Counted from the first letter of the stretch, positions 1 through 8,930 are shown. The stretch is DNA of 64,000 nucleotides from Sphingomonas sp. GM_Shp_1 (GCF_026540895.1 NZ_JALNUR010000001.1:124001-188000); one strand, 5' to 3'. The notes: generated from the letters alone by a model not told the origin. Translations and numbers: made by a program.

Positions 1-45
1 GTGCGGCGTTCCGGATCGACACCCCCCGGACGATCCCGGATTGAT

Positions 46-169
46 CCTCCCCGGCACGGGGAGGTGGCAGGGCGAAGCCCTGACGGAGGGGGGCTTCGAC
101 GGAACATGTCCCACGCGGCACGCCCCCTCCACCATGCTCCGCATGGTCCCCCTCCCCGTGCCGGGGAGG
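46..169. repeat. Palindromic intergenic repeat, family A
   Basis: The element opens with CCTCCCCGGCACGGGGAGG and closes with its near reverse complement CCTCCCCGTGCCGGGGAGG, so the whole 124 bp can fold back on itself. Inner short hairpins (GGGCGAAGCCC and ACCATGCTCCGCATGGT) lie within. A one-armed relative lies at 11510-11590. No credible coding frame runs through it. Confidence 0.7.
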
Positions 170-176
170 ATAGAGA

Positions 177-1247
177 TTACTTCGTCACCAGCGACCGGCC
201 GAAGAACGGCAACACCTGCTCCTGGAACCGCACGCCGATCCGGTTGACGTGGTCGCCGTCATAGATCTCGAATGTGTGCGCGATGCCATAGCGGTCCATC
301 GCATCGTGCAGCGCCTGTGCGTCGGCCTTCAACCCGTCCTGCGACCCGACGTCCAGCGCGATCGCGCGGTAGCTGCGCAAGGGGGCGACATATTGATCGA
401 CAAAGGCGAGCGGCGTGTTGGCCAGCCATTTGGCGGTGATGTCGTCGCGCATCTTGCCGTCCTTGACCGGCAGGTCGAGATAGAGCGGCGGGTTCTTCGG
501 ATTGGGCGACCAGGCGGCGGAAGCGGCCAGCATCGCGCGCTGGCCCCAGTTCAGCTTCTCCGATTCCCGGGGCGATGACAGGCTGGTCAGCAGCTTCTCG
601 TCGGTCCCCTCGGGCCGGGCCATCATGCGTGGCGACAGGCAGCAGGGGCTCATCATATAGATGGCGCCGTACCTATCGGCATGCTTCATCCCGATGCGCG
701 CCGTGCCATAGCCGCCCATCGAATGGCCCGCGAGGCCACGGGCTTCGCGGCGGGGAATGGTGCGGTAGCGCGCGTCGATCGCGGCGATCAGGTCGTGGCT
801 GACGAACCGCTCGAAATCGCCGACCGTCTGCGAGGACGAGTACATCGATCCGTTGTGCATCGTCTTGCTGTCGGGGAAGACTAGGATCATCGGCGCCACC
901 CCGCGCGCGAAGGCCCCTTCCACCGAGGCGGGGACATGGATTTCCCGGGTCCACTGGTCCGCGCCGATCGAATAGCCGTGCAGCGCATAGACCACCGGAT
1001 AGCGGCGCGTCTTGTTCCTGGCATAGTCGGGCGGCAGGACGACGATGACGTCGCGGTCGGCGCTGTTCCCCTCCAGATTCCCCTCGATCGCCGCCGAATG
1101 AACCTTGATCCGTTCGACCGTCACCGGCTTGGCGCCCGGCACCGTGGCGGGGGTCTGCGTCGTCATTTGGGCGGGCAGCGCGGCGAGCGGCGTGCAGGCC
1201 AATCCGGCGGCGAGCAGCCAGTGCATCTTCGACATAGGACATGCCAT
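177..1247 (-). CDS. Secreted esterase, esterase D / S-formylglutathione hydrolase-like alpha/beta hydrolase
   Basis: Predicted 356-aa exported serine esterase of the alpha/beta hydrolase fold (PF00756-type). A signal peptide (MSKMHWLLAAGLACTPLAAL region) sits at the N terminus. The nucleophile elbow GHSMGGYG follows a typical RGLAGHSMGG context, and a C-terminal DGDHV supplies the likely catalytic His; an Asp in the DVGSQDG stretch probably completes the triad. The start at 1247 was chosen because AGGGAGGA lies 8 nt upstream; a Met four residues later (1235) is also possible. Further upstream codons give no sensible leader. It is a lone gene divergent from the xylose operon. Carbohydrate-ester cleavage (acetyl or feruloyl esters) would fit its neighbours, but the substrate cannot be read from the sequence. 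Confidence 0.85.
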   Translation of the reverse strand: MACPMSKMHWLLAAGLACTPLAALPAQMTTQTPATVPGAKPVTVERIKVHSAAIEGNLEGNSADRDVIVVLPPDYARNKTRRYPVVYALHGYSIGADQWTREIHVPASVEGAFARGVAPMILVFPDSKTMHNGSMYSSSQTVGDFERFVSHDLIAAIDARYRTIPRREARGLAGHSMGGYGTARIGMKHADRYGAIYMMSPCCLSPRMMARPEGTDEKLLTSLSSPRESEKLNWGQRAMLAASAAWSPNPKNPPLYLDLPVKDGKMRDDITAKWLANTPLAFVDQYVAPLRSYRAIALDVGSQDGLKADAQALHDAMDRYGIAHTFEIYDGDHVNRIGVRFQEQVLPFFGRSLVTK

Positions 1248-1400
1248 GCGGGTGATCCTCCCTCTTGAAACGATGCCGACATGGATGTGCCGGTCTTCGA
1301 TATGGTCGTGAAAAGCCGTGCCCCGCGATGAGACGGGCGGGACGGATATCGTTACCAACAATGCGGGTTCGTCCTTGTCAAGCGGGGTGGCGGAGGTTTC

Positions 1401-1494
1401 CCTTGGCCTTCGACTGCGCTCAGGCTGAGCGGAGGTCGGGGATAGAAGACCACACGCCGTCGCTCCGTTCAGCCTGAGCGAAGTCGAAGGCCAC
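1401..1494. repeat. Inverted intergenic repeat, family B (copy 1)
   Basis: The arms are GGCCTTCGACTGCGCTCAGG and CCGTTCAGCCTGAGCGAAGT (continuing to CGAAGGCC), facing each other over about 35 bp. Four more copies occur at 5640, 24650, 51771 and 56819, always between genes. Confidence 0.8.
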
Positions 1495-1531
1495 GCCCCG
1501 ACCGCCGTGGCCGGAAAACGATGAACCGCCC

Positions 1532-1561
1532 TTGCATCCTCGTCGCTGATAGCGCTATCGT
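1532..1561 (+). promoter_or_regulatory. Candidate promoter and LacI-type operator of the xylose operon
   Basis: TTGCAT (1532-1537) and TATCGT (1556-1561) are spaced 18 bp. The palindrome TGATAGCGCTATCG (1547-1560) overlaps the -10 box. Its TAGCGCTA core is the core of xylose-responsive LacI-family (XylR) operators known from Caulobacter and Xanthomonas. This suggests repression of the operon without xylose. No LacI-family gene is in the window. The stretch between the repeat at 1401-1494 and the first gene at 1606 holds nothing else. Confidence 0.6.
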
Positions 1562-1605
1562 GCGATCAAAGCCCTGGATACGGGGCGAATGGGAGAGAGG
1601 AAGCG

Positions 1606-2751
1606 ATGAAGCGCTTGATGATGGCCAGCCTGATGCTGGGGCTCGGCACGGCGGCCTGCGGATCGCCGCAAAATGCCGATAATGCGGCGGCGGACAATGC
1701 GGCGACCGCCGCGACCTCGAACGAGACCAATCCGATCTCGCCCGATGGCCGTCACTATCTGTCGCAGCCGCTGGTGCGCGAGATCTTCACCGCCGATCCC
1801 TCCGCGCATGTCTGGGGCGACGGAAAGATGTATATCTATCCCAGCCACGACGTGCCGACCGATACGCCCAACGACGATCTAGGCAACCAATATGCCATGC
1901 GCGATTACCGCGTCCTGCGCATGGACGAGCCGGGCGGGCCTGTCACCATCGGCCCCGTCGCGCTCGACGTGAAGGACGTGCCTTGGGCCTCGCAGCAGAT
2001 GTGGGCCCCCGACGCCGCCTTTAAGGACGGCACCTATTATCTCTATTTCCCCGCGCGCGATAAGACCAAGGATCGCAACGGCCTGGGCGCGTTCCGCATC
2101 GGCGTAGCGACCTCCAGGAACCCGATGGGCCCGTTCAAGGCCGAGCCGGAGGCGATCCCCGGCAGCTTCTCGATGGACCCCGCCGTGTTCCAGGACGCGG
2201 ACGGCCAGGCATATATGTATTTCGGCGGCATCTGGGGCGGTCAGCTTCAGCGCTGGAAGGACGGCAAGTACGACCCGAACGGCAGCGATACCGACCTGAA
2301 GCAGGACGATCAGCCCGCGCTGTCGGGCAAGGTCGTCAAGCTGAACCCCGACATGAAGACCTTCGCCGAGACCCCGCGCGACGCGGTGATCCTGGACGAA
2401 AAGGGCAAGCCCGTGCTGGGCGGCGCGCATGACAAGCGCTTCTTCGAGGGATCGTGGGTCTTCAAGCGCGATGGCAAATATTATTACACCTATTCGACCG
2501 GCGACACGCATTTCCTGAACTATGCGATCGGCACCAGCCCCTATGGTCCGTTCACCTATAAGGGCCATATCCTGAAGCCGGTTCAGGGCTGGACCACCCA
2601 TCACTCGATCGTCGAGTGGAAGGGCAAGTGGTGGCTTTTCTACGCCGACACGCAATTGTCGAACAAGAACCACCTGCGTAACGTCAAGATGACCGAACTG
2701 ACGTTCAACCCGGACGGCACGATTCCGACCCTCGACCCGTTCGTGAAGTAA
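1606..2751 (+). CDS. GH43 family glycoside hydrolase, lipoprotein (beta-xylosidase / alpha-L-arabinofuranosidase type)
   Basis: This 381-aa protein starts with a lipoprotein signal, lipobox LGTAAC, followed by an Asn/Asp/Ala-rich tether (NADNAAADNAA), so it is probably anchored to the periplasmic or outer face of a membrane. The five-bladed GH43 fold is indicated by a DPSAHVWGDGKMYIYPSHD segment with the probable catalytic Asp near residue 65, a second Asp in FSMDPAVFQD, and the general acid Glu in FFEGSWVFKRDGKYYYTYS. GH43 enzymes remove xylose or arabinose from xylan and arabinan side chains. It is the first gene of an operon with xylB and xylA (9-bp gap, then 0 bp), so release of xylose is the likeliest role. 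GAGAGAGGAAGCG supplies the ribosome-binding site. Confidence 0.9.
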   Translation: MKRLMMASLMLGLGTAACGSPQNADNAAADNAATAATSNETNPISPDGRHYLSQPLVREIFTADPSAHVWGDGKMYIYPSHDVPTDTPNDDLGNQYAMRDYRVLRMDEPGGPVTIGPVALDVKDVPWASQQMWAPDAAFKDGTYYLYFPARDKTKDRNGLGAFRIGVATSRNPMGPFKAEPEAIPGSFSMDPAVFQDADGQAYMYFGGIWGGQLQRWKDGKYDPNGSDTDLKQDDQPALSGKVVKLNPDMKTFAETPRDAVILDEKGKPVLGGAHDKRFFEGSWVFKRDGKYYYTYSTGDTHFLNYAIGTSPYGPFTYKGHILKPVQGWTTHHSIVEWKGKWWLFYADTQLSNKNHLRNVKMTELTFNPDGTIPTLDPFVK

Positions 2752-2760
2752 GGACATCGG

Positions 2761-4209
2761 ATGTTTCTAGGCATCGATATCGGCACCTCGGGCGTGAAGG
2801 CCGTCGTGCTGGACGAACATGGCGCCGTGGTGGGGCAGGGGACGGCGGCACTAACCGTGCAGCGTCCCCAGCCGCTCTGGTCCGAACAGGACCCCGAGGC
2901 CTGGTGGCAGGCGACGACGGCGGCGGTGCGCGCGATCGACCCGGCGGTGCGCCGGGCGGTGCGCGGCATCGGCCTTGCCGGGCAGATGCACGGCGCGACA
3001 CTGCTGGGCGCGGACGATCAGCCGCTGCGCCCCGGCATCCTATGGAACGACGGGCGCAGCCATGCCGAATGCGCGGAGCTGGAGGCCAAGGCCCCCGAGC
3101 TTCACCGCATCGCGGGCAATCTCGCCATGCCGGGCTTCACCGCGCCCAAGCTGCTCTGGGTCGCGCATCACGAGCCAGAAACGTTTTCGGCGATCCGCAC
3201 CGTGCTGCTGCCCAAGGATTATGTCCGGCTGCGCATGACCGGCGAAAAGGCGTCGGACGTGTCGGATGCGGCGGGTACCCTGTGGCTGGACGTCGCCGCG
3301 CGCGAATGGAGCGACGAGATCCTCGCCGCGACCGGCCTGACCCGCGATCAGATGCCGCAGGCGGTCGAGGGTACGGCACAGACCGGACGCCTCCGCGCCG
3401 AGGTGGCCGAGGCCTGGGGCATCGATCAGGTACCCGTAGCGGGCGGCGGCGGCGACAATGCCGCAGGGGCCGCGGGCGTCGGCGTGGTCAAGGACGGCGA
3501 CGCGCTGCTGTCGCTGGGCACCTCGGGCGTGATCTTCGCCGCCACGCGCGAGTTCCGGCCCAATCCGGCGGGCGCGGTTCATGCCTTTTGCCACTGCCTG
3601 CCCAATGTCTGGCACCAGATGTCGGTGCATCTGTCGGCGGCGGCGTGCATCGACTGGGTCGCGCGGCTGACCGGCACGCCGGGCGCGGCGGAACTGTTCG
3701 CGCGGGCCGAAAGCGTCGGTCCGGCGAGCGGCCCCGAAATCTTCCTGCCCTATCTGTCGGGCGAGCGGACGCCGCACAACGACGCCGAGGTGCGCGGAGC
3801 GTTCCTGGGCCTCGACCATGACACCACGCCGGAGCGGCTGGCGCAGGCGGTGCTGGAGGGCGTGGCTTTCGCGCTCGCCGATGGCCTGTCGGTGCTGCGC
3901 GACGCGGGCACCGAGCTTTCGCGGCTTTCCGTGATCGGCGGCGGCGCTCGCTCTTCCTATTGGGGGCAGACGCTGGCCGCCGCGCTGGGCGTCGAACTCG
4001 TCTATCTGAAGGGTGGCGAGGTCGGCCCCGCGCTGGGCGCCGCGCGACTGGCGCAACTGGCGGTCGATGGCGGTTCGCCGGAGGAGGTCTGCGCGCCGCC
4101 GCCCGTCAGCCACACCATCGCCCCCGACGCCGCGCTCGCCGAGCGCTTCGCCCCCAAGATCGCGCGTTTCCGCGACAGCTATTCCCGCATCACTCCGAGG
4201 AACCGTTAA
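2761..4209 (+). CDS. xylB: Xylulokinase
   Basis: Phosphorylates D-xylulose to xylulose 5-phosphate with ATP in the cytoplasm, feeding the pentose phosphate pathway. The 482-aa length is normal for the FGGY kinase family. The N-terminal phosphate motif DIGTSGVKAVVLD, the GLAGQMHG stretch with the sugar-contacting segment, the LPYLSGERTPHN motif and the C-terminal GGGARSSYW adenosine motif are all present and typical of xylulokinases rather than glycerol kinases. It sits between the GH43 gene and xylA, and its TAA is followed directly by the xylA ATG, so the pair is co-transcribed and probably translationally coupled. Confidence 0.95.
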   Translation: MFLGIDIGTSGVKAVVLDEHGAVVGQGTAALTVQRPQPLWSEQDPEAWWQATTAAVRAIDPAVRRAVRGIGLAGQMHGATLLGADDQPLRPGILWNDGRSHAECAELEAKAPELHRIAGNLAMPGFTAPKLLWVAHHEPETFSAIRTVLLPKDYVRLRMTGEKASDVSDAAGTLWLDVAAREWSDEILAATGLTRDQMPQAVEGTAQTGRLRAEVAEAWGIDQVPVAGGGGDNAAGAAGVGVVKDGDALLSLGTSGVIFAATREFRPNPAGAVHAFCHCLPNVWHQMSVHLSAAACIDWVARLTGTPGAAELFARAESVGPASGPEIFLPYLSGERTPHNDAEVRGAFLGLDHDTTPERLAQAVLEGVAFALADGLSVLRDAGTELSRLSVIGGGARSSYWGQTLAAALGVELVYLKGGEVGPALGAARLAQLAVDGGSPEEVCAPPPVSHTIAPDAALAERFAPKIARFRDSYSRITPRNR

Positions 4210-5532
4210 ATGGCTACCGACTTTTTCGCCGATATCCCGACGATCCGTTACGAAGGCCCCGACAGCGAGAATGAACTCGCCTATCGGTTCTACGACAAGA
4301 ACCGCGTCGTGCTGGGCAAGACGATGGAGGAGCATCTCCGCTTCGCCGCATGCTTCTGGCACACCTTCTGCTGGCCGGGTTCGGACGTGTTCGGCGGCGG
4401 CACCTTCAACCGCCCGTGGCACGCCGGCGCGAACGACAGCGCGGCGGCTGCACAGAAGCGCGAGGTCGCATTCGACTTCTTCTCGAAGCTCGACATCCCC
4501 TATTACTGCTTCCACGATGTCGACGTGATGGCCGATGCGCAGGGTGTCGCCGAGCATCGCCGCTATTTCGCCGAAGCCGTCGATCATCTGGAAAAGCTCC
4601 AGGCCTCGTCGGGCCGCAAGCTGCTTTGGGGCACCGCCAATCTGTTCAGCCATCCGCGCTTCGCCGCCGGTGGCGCGACCAACCCGGACCCCGAGGTCTA
4701 TGCGTTCGGCGCGATGCAGGTCCGCGACGCGCTGGAAGCGACGCATCGTCTGGGCGGCGCGAACTACGTGCTGTGGGGCGGTCGTGAGGGTTACGAGACG
4801 CTGCTCAACACCAACATGAAGCGCGAGCTCGACAATCTCGGTCGCTTCCTGTCGCTGGTGGTCGAGCACAAGCACAAGATCGGCTTCACCGGCACCATCC
4901 TGATCGAGCCGAAGCCGCACGAGCCGACCAAGCACCAGTACGACTTCGACACCGCAACCGTGTACGGCTTCCTCAAGGCTTACGGCCTGGAGAACGAGGT
5001 CAAGGTCAATATCGAGGCGAACCACGCCACGCTGGCAGGCCATACCTTCGAGCATGAGATCGCCACCGCCGGCGCGCTGGGCATCTTCGGTTCGATCGAC
5101 GCCAATCGCGGCGATCACCAGAATGGCTGGGATACCGACCAATTCCCCAACTCGGTCGAGGAACTGACGCTGGCGGTGCTGGAGATCATCCGGGCGGGCG
5201 GCTTCACCACCGGCGGCTTCAACTTCGACGCCAAGGTGCGTCGCCAGTCGATGGATGCGGTCGACCTGTTCCACGGTCATGTCGGTGGGATCGACGTGGT
5301 GGCCAAGGGCCTGCTCAACGCCGCCGCGCTGATCGAGGACGGTCGCCTGGATGCGATCAAGGCCGAGCGTTATGCGGGTTGGGACGGCGACTTCGGTCAG
5401 CAGGTGGGTGGCCTGGACCTCGCCGGGATCGCCGATCTCGCCGTGGAGAAGGCGGTCGATCCGAAGCCCCGTTCGGGCCGTCAGGAGCGGATCGAGAATA
5501 TCGTCAACCGCATCGTGAACTCGAGCAAGTAA
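4210..5532 (+). CDS. xylA: Xylose isomerase
   Basis: Converts D-xylose to D-xylulose in the cytoplasm. The 440-aa length places it in class II isomerases with the longer N terminus. Visible family motifs include [15 protein letters not shown], the HDVDVM segment with the catalytic His/Asp pair, [16 protein letters not shown] with metal ligands, [16 protein letters not shown], and the metal-binding [19 protein letters not shown]. It immediately follows xylB and ends an operon that is closed by a terminator at 5571-5603. In gammaproteobacteria xylA usually precedes xylB; the order is reversed here. Confidence 0.97.
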   Translation: MATDFFADIPTIRYEGPDSENELAYRFYDKNRVVLGKTMEEHLRFAACFWHTFCWPGSDVFGGGTFNRPWHAGANDSAAAAQKREVAFDFFSKLDIPYYCFHDVDVMADAQGVAEHRRYFAEAVDHLEKLQASSGRKLLWGTANLFSHPRFAAGGATNPDPEVYAFGAMQVRDALEATHRLGGANYVLWGGREGYETLLNTNMKRELDNLGRFLSLVVEHKHKIGFTGTILIEPKPHEPTKHQYDFDTATVYGFLKAYGLENEVKVNIEANHATLAGHTFEHEIATAGALGIFGSIDANRGDHQNGWDTDQFPNSVEELTLAVLEIIRAGGFTTGGFNFDAKVRRQSMDAVDLFHGHVGGIDVVAKGLLNAAALIEDGRLDAIKAERYAGWDGDFGQQVGGLDLAGIADLAVEKAVDPKPRSGRQERIENIVNRIVNSSK

Positions 5533-5570
5533 GGGGTGGGGCCGGGTGATCCGGCCCGCCTGTCGATTGG

Positions 5571-5603
5571 GGGCGCGTCCGATGATCGGGCGCGCCCTTT
5601 TTT
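5571..5603 (+). terminator. Rho-independent terminator of the xylose operon
   Basis: GGGCGCG at 5571-5577 pairs with CGCGCCC at 5591-5597, with extra inner pairing (CCGAT/ATCGG), followed by TTTTTT. A second small hairpin GGCCGGgtgatCCGGCC lies just upstream at 5540-5556. Confidence 0.85.
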
Positions 5604-5639
5604 GTGCCCGGTGGATGAGGGCTGGGGGCTGATGGATTC

Positions 5640-5736
5640 CCTTGGCCTTCGACTACGCTCAGGCTGAACGGGGGATAGTATAGCAGGCTGAACAGAGCCA
5701 ACCTCCGTTCAGCCTGAGCGCAGTCGAAGGCCAAGG
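5640..5736. repeat. Inverted intergenic repeat, family B (copy 2)
   Basis: The left arm CTTGGCCTTCGACTACGCTC and the right arm CCGTTCAGCCTGAGCGCAGT (then CGAAGGCCAAG) face each other. The inner spacer also contains CAGGCTGAACAGAG, a degenerate third half. The copy lies between the xylose-operon terminator and the convergent aminotransferase gene. Confidence 0.8.
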
Positions 5737-5773
5737 GCCAACGTCCGCCAAACGCGAACGCTGGCCCCGGACG

Positions 5774-6964
5774 TTACGCTACCCCGTTCGCCGCCATATC
5801 CCGCAGCGCCGCATGAAAGCGCCCGATCGCTTCCGTGCTGAACCCGGCAATGTTGATCCGCCCCGATCCGGCCATGTAGATGCCGTGCCGGTCGCGCAGC
5901 CATTCGACCTGGGTCGGGCTGAGCGGCAGGGTCGCGAACATGCCCTTGCCCCCGGCGACCGCCGCCAGATCGATCGAGCCGATCCGGCCACCCGCCGCCA
6001 GCGCGGCGCGCAGGCTTGCCAGCCGCTGTCGCATCGTCTCCAGTTCGTCGCGCCATTCGCGGCTCAGCGCCTCATCTTCCAGAATGATGCGCACGATGGC
6101 CGCGCCGTGATCGGGCGGCATCGACCAGTTGGCGCGCGCCAGCGACAGCAGGTTGGACAGCACCACCACGCCGGTATCGGCGTCGGGCGACAGGGCGAAC
6201 AAGGCTCCGGTCCGCTCGCGATACAGTCCGAAATTCTTGTCGCAGGAATAGGCGAGCAGCGCTTCCGGCACCGCCGACAGGATGGTGCGGGCACCCGCCG
6301 CATCCTGATCGAACCCGTCGCCCAGCCCTTGATAGGCGAGATCGACGACCGGGGTCAGCGCCTTGTCGGCGACATGGCGCGCGATCGCGGTCCATCCGGC
6401 GGCATCGGGGTCGATCCCGATGGGGTTGTGACAGCAACCATGCAACAGCACCGCCTCGCCCTCCGCCGCGCTGTCCAGGCCGCGAAGGAAGCCGTCCAGA
6501 TCGAAGACCTGGCTGGTCAGGTCGTAGCAGGGGATCATGACCGGCTCGACGCCCGCCTGTCGGAACAGCGGCGCGTGATTGGCCCAACTCGGGCTGCCGA
6601 TCCAGATCCGGGGAACGCCCGCGCGGGCGAGCAACTCGGCGGCGAGGCGGAGCGCACCCGTACCGCCCGGGGTCTGGAGACCGACGACGCGATCGGCGGC
6701 GACGGTGTCGGCCAGGACCAGCGCGGCCAGGGCCCGGACGAAACCGACATCCCCCTCGGGCCCGAGATAGGATTTGCTGGGCTGCTCGGCGAGCAGGCGG
6801 GCTTCGGCGGCCTTGACGGCGGTCATGACCGGGGTGCGCCCTTCCTCGTCCCGGAACACGCCGACGCCCAGGTCGATCTTGTTGGCGCGCGGGTCGGCGG
6901 CGTGCTGGCCGATGATCCGCAACAGGGCATCGTCGGGTTGGCGGGTCAGGTTCGCGAAACGCAT
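5774..6964 (-). CDS. PLP-dependent amino acid aminotransferase (aspartate/aromatic class I)
   Basis: Predicted 396-aa cytosolic class-I aminotransferase of the AspC/TyrB branch, transferring amino groups from aspartate or aromatic amino acids to 2-oxoglutarate. Evidence includes the N-terminal FANLTRQPDDALLRI and the KIDLGVGVFRDEEGRTPVM segment typical of the branch, the cofactor stacking region QTPGGTGALRLAAELL, CCHNPIGID for substrate binding, DLAYQGLGDGFDQD, and the lysine motif AYSCDKNFGLYRER, where Lys forms the Schiff base. The start at 6964 has AGAGG 8 nt upstream; an upstream extension to 7078 is Pro/Arg-rich and non-conserved in character. The gene is monocistronic and convergent to the xylose operon. 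Confidence 0.9.
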   Translation of the reverse strand: MRFANLTRQPDDALLRIIGQHAADPRANKIDLGVGVFRDEEGRTPVMTAVKAAEARLLAEQPSKSYLGPEGDVGFVRALAALVLADTVAADRVVGLQTPGGTGALRLAAELLARAGVPRIWIGSPSWANHAPLFRQAGVEPVMIPCYDLTSQVFDLDGFLRGLDSAAEGEAVLLHGCCHNPIGIDPDAAGWTAIARHVADKALTPVVDLAYQGLGDGFDQDAAGARTILSAVPEALLAYSCDKNFGLYRERTGALFALSPDADTGVVVLSNLLSLARANWSMPPDHGAAIVRIILEDEALSREWRDELETMRQRLASLRAALAAGGRIGSIDLAAVAGGKGMFATLPLSPTQVEWLRDRHGIYMAGSGRINIAGFSTEAIGRFHAALRDMAANGVA

Positions 6965-6969
6965 GGCAA

Positions 6970-7484
6970 AGCCTCTTGGAGGGAAAGGCGCGCACCATAG
7001 GGTCCCGGCGGGGAAAGGGAATGCCCGGCGGATCATGCGCGGCGGTCGCGGCCCATCCGGCGGGCGGGATGCCCGCACCCACCCACAATGGTTTGAATCA
7101 TCATATCGTCGCGTTTGCGAAACTAACGCACGAAAAACGTTACATATTGATATGCATTATGGAGCGTATCCCCCGGTTGTTCGTAGACCTTGTGGACGGA
7201 AATTCCGGTGGCGCCCAGCTCGCCCTGCCATGACCGTGATGGCACGCCGATCCTGGGCCTTACCAACGGTTCGGCTCCGTCGAACCTTCAGTAGTGTCAG
7301 GCCCGGTGACGTGTGTCGCGTCATCGCCATCGTCGTGCGACCGTGACGGGTCGGCGGCGTGATGAGGATAGTTTGCGATGAACATCTGCCGGCCCATCTC
7401 GCCCGTTCGGACGATCCACCTATCGATGCCGCGACCCGTGCGGTGCGATCATCGTGCCGGTTTCATGCCGGTGGAAGACAAGCC
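6970..7484. other. Intergenic region without a supported gene
   Basis: About 515 bp between the aminotransferase and the Crp/Fnr gene. It contains an unusually AT-rich patch (about 7085-7170) with three evenly spaced half-sites, CGTT (7112-7115), AACG (7125-7128) and CGTT (7138-7141), forming two overlapping inverted repeats. The short frames that cross it have no recognisable protein character. Confidence 0.5.
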
Positions 7485-8207
7485 ATGACGCTCGGTCTGG
7501 TCCGCCCCGCCCAGGGTCATTCGCTGCCGGCGCTCAGCCGGTTGTCGCGGCTGGCCTCGCTCGACAAGATGGCGGAGGCTGCGCTGATCGAAGCGATGGC
7601 GCGCCCGCAGTTATTTCGTCCCCGCCGCGACCTGATGGTCGAGGGACGGGATATTGCCACCCCGCATCTGATCCTGTCGGGCTGGGCCGCGCGGGTCCGC
7701 ATCCTGCTCGACGGACGGCGGCAGTTCCTGAACTTCCTGCTGCCGGGCGACGTGGTCGGGCTGTATCACCACCACAAGCCGCTCGCCCCGACCAGCATCA
7801 TCACGCTGAGCGAAGTGACCACCTGCGCTCCCCCCGCCTGGGGCACGAACCCGTCGCTGGACGAAGCCTATGGCGTCGCGCATGCGCTGGACGAGGCGTT
7901 TCTGCTCGCCCAGATCGCGCGGCTGGGCCGGATGAACGCGATGGAGCGCATCGGCGACCTCATGCTGGAATTGCAGGAACGGCTTGCCATGAGCGATCTG
8001 ACCCACGGCCCCAGCTTCGAATTGCCGATCACGCAGGAGACGCTGGCCGACGCGCTGGGGCTGACGGCGGTGCATGTGAACCGGATGCTTCAGGCGGCCC
8101 GGCGCGCGGGCGACCTGATCTGGTCCTCGCGGTCGATCACCATCCCGGACCCCAAGGCGCTGGCGCGCAAGGTCGGTCGCGTGCCCATTCGCGTGTCGGG
8201 AAGCTGA
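7485..8207 (+). CDS. Crp/Fnr family transcriptional regulator
   Basis: This 240-aa protein has an N-terminal cyclic-nucleotide-binding-like beta-roll (about residues 25-120, with LILSGWAARVRILLDGRRQ and FLLPGDVVGL) and a C-terminal Crp-type winged helix (about 170-225, ITQETLADALGLTAVHVNRML as helix-turn-helix). Only one Cys is seen, so it is not an Fe-S FNR-type oxygen sensor; the effector is unknown. The start at 7485 has GGAAG 9 nt upstream; in-frame codons further upstream give no domain-like sequence. It is followed, in the same direction, by a stress-type operon whose leader has a perfect FNR-type box, which makes that operon a plausible target. Confidence 0.88.
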   Translation: MTLGLVRPAQGHSLPALSRLSRLASLDKMAEAALIEAMARPQLFRPRRDLMVEGRDIATPHLILSGWAARVRILLDGRRQFLNFLLPGDVVGLYHHHKPLAPTSIITLSEVTTCAPPAWGTNPSLDEAYGVAHALDEAFLLAQIARLGRMNAMERIGDLMLELQERLAMSDLTHGPSFELPITQETLADALGLTAVHVNRMLQAARRAGDLIWSSRSITIPDPKALARKVGRVPIRVSGS

Positions 8208-8245
8208 CCTTGCGAGCCGCCCGTCGATCACCCCGACCTTCCGTC

Positions 8246-8259
8246 TTGATGTTTATCAA
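8246..8259. promoter_or_regulatory. FNR/FixK-type binding site
   Basis: TTGATGTTTATCAA is a perfect match to the TTGAT-N4-ATCAA consensus for FNR/FixK/Dnr regulators. It lies between the Crp/Fnr gene and the operon starting at 8340, roughly 40 bp upstream of a candidate EcfG promoter. Confidence 0.7.
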
Positions 8260-8285
8260 GATATTGGAAAAACATGTTTAAATAA

Positions 8286-8310
8286 GGAACAACCATCCTC
8301 ATCCAACGCT
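8286..8310 (+). promoter_or_regulatory. Candidate EcfG-type (general stress response) promoter
   Basis: GGAAC (8286-8290) is followed after 16 bp by CGCT (8307-8310). The alphaproteobacterial EcfG consensus is GGAAC-N16/17-CGTT, so there is one mismatch. It sits 30 bp before the GTG of the SRPBCC gene. Confidence 0.45.
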
Positions 8311-8339
8311 GTCCGGGCAAGGAATGAGGAGAGAGGCTT

Positions 8340-8930
8340 GTGCCGGACATCGCCGACAGACCCTATGACGACGCACCCGTGTCGACGTCGAAGGACAGCG
8401 ACGCCGCTGTAAAAACCGCGATCAGCGAGGGGATCGAGGAACAGGGCGACAGCCTTGCCGCCTGGGCCGTGACGATCAATCGCCCCGCTGCCGAACTCTA
8501 TGCCTGGTGGCGCGACTTTTCCAATCTGGCCAGCGTGATGGAGAATGTCGATCGGATCGATGTGCTCGACGCGCAACGATCTCATTGGGTGGTCAAGGCG
8601 CCCGGCGGTTCCACCGTCGAATGGGATGCGATCGTCACCGAGGAGCGGGAGGGATCGCTGATCGCCTGGACCTCCGACGAAGCAGCCGATGTCGCCAATT
8701 CGGGCCGCGTGACCTTTCGTGACGCGGGCGCGCGGGGCACCGTCGTCTCCGCCACCATCCTTTATGACCCGCCCGCCGGGGTGATCGGCAAGCTGGTCGC
8801 CAAGCTGTTCCAGCGCGAGCCCAATATCCAGGTCCGCCGTGATTTGGCGCGCTTCAAGCAGCTTATGGAAACCGGCGAGGTCGCGACCAACGCGATGAAC
8901 CCCAGACAGCTTGAGGAGCAGGGTGCATGA
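8340..8930 (+). CDS. SRPBCC-fold protein (polyketide cyclase/dehydrase-like, general stress cluster)
   Basis: This 196-aa protein has a START/Bet v1-type ligand-binding fold from about residue 50 to 175 ([61 protein letters not shown]). Such proteins bind hydrophobic ligands or act with membranes; the ligand is not identifiable. The N-terminal 45 residues are acidic and probably disordered. GTG at 8340 was chosen because GAGGAGAGAGG lies just upstream. Its last codons overlap the next gene by ATGA, so it begins a translationally coupled operon with a dehydrogenase, an SDR and a YciE-like protein. Confidence 0.8.
   Translation: MPDIADRPYDDAPVSTSKDSDAAVKTAISEGIEEQGDSLAAWAVTINRPAAELYAWWRDFSNLASVMENVDRIDVLDAQRSHWVVKAPGGSTVEWDAIVTEEREGSLIAWTSDEAADVANSGRVTFRDAGARGTVVSATILYDPPAGVIGKLVAKLFQREPNIQVRRDLARFKQLMETGEVATNAMNPRQLEEQGA

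Noticed and set aside
1..264. Frame starting at the first base of the window
   Set aside because: It runs through the palindromic family A repeat and into the antisense of the esterase gene.
3040..5280. Long minus-strand open frame opposite xylB and xylA
   Set aside because: It lies fully antisense to two well-supported genes; its protein is Arg/Gly/Asp-biased with no recognisable motif. GC-rich third positions open such frames.
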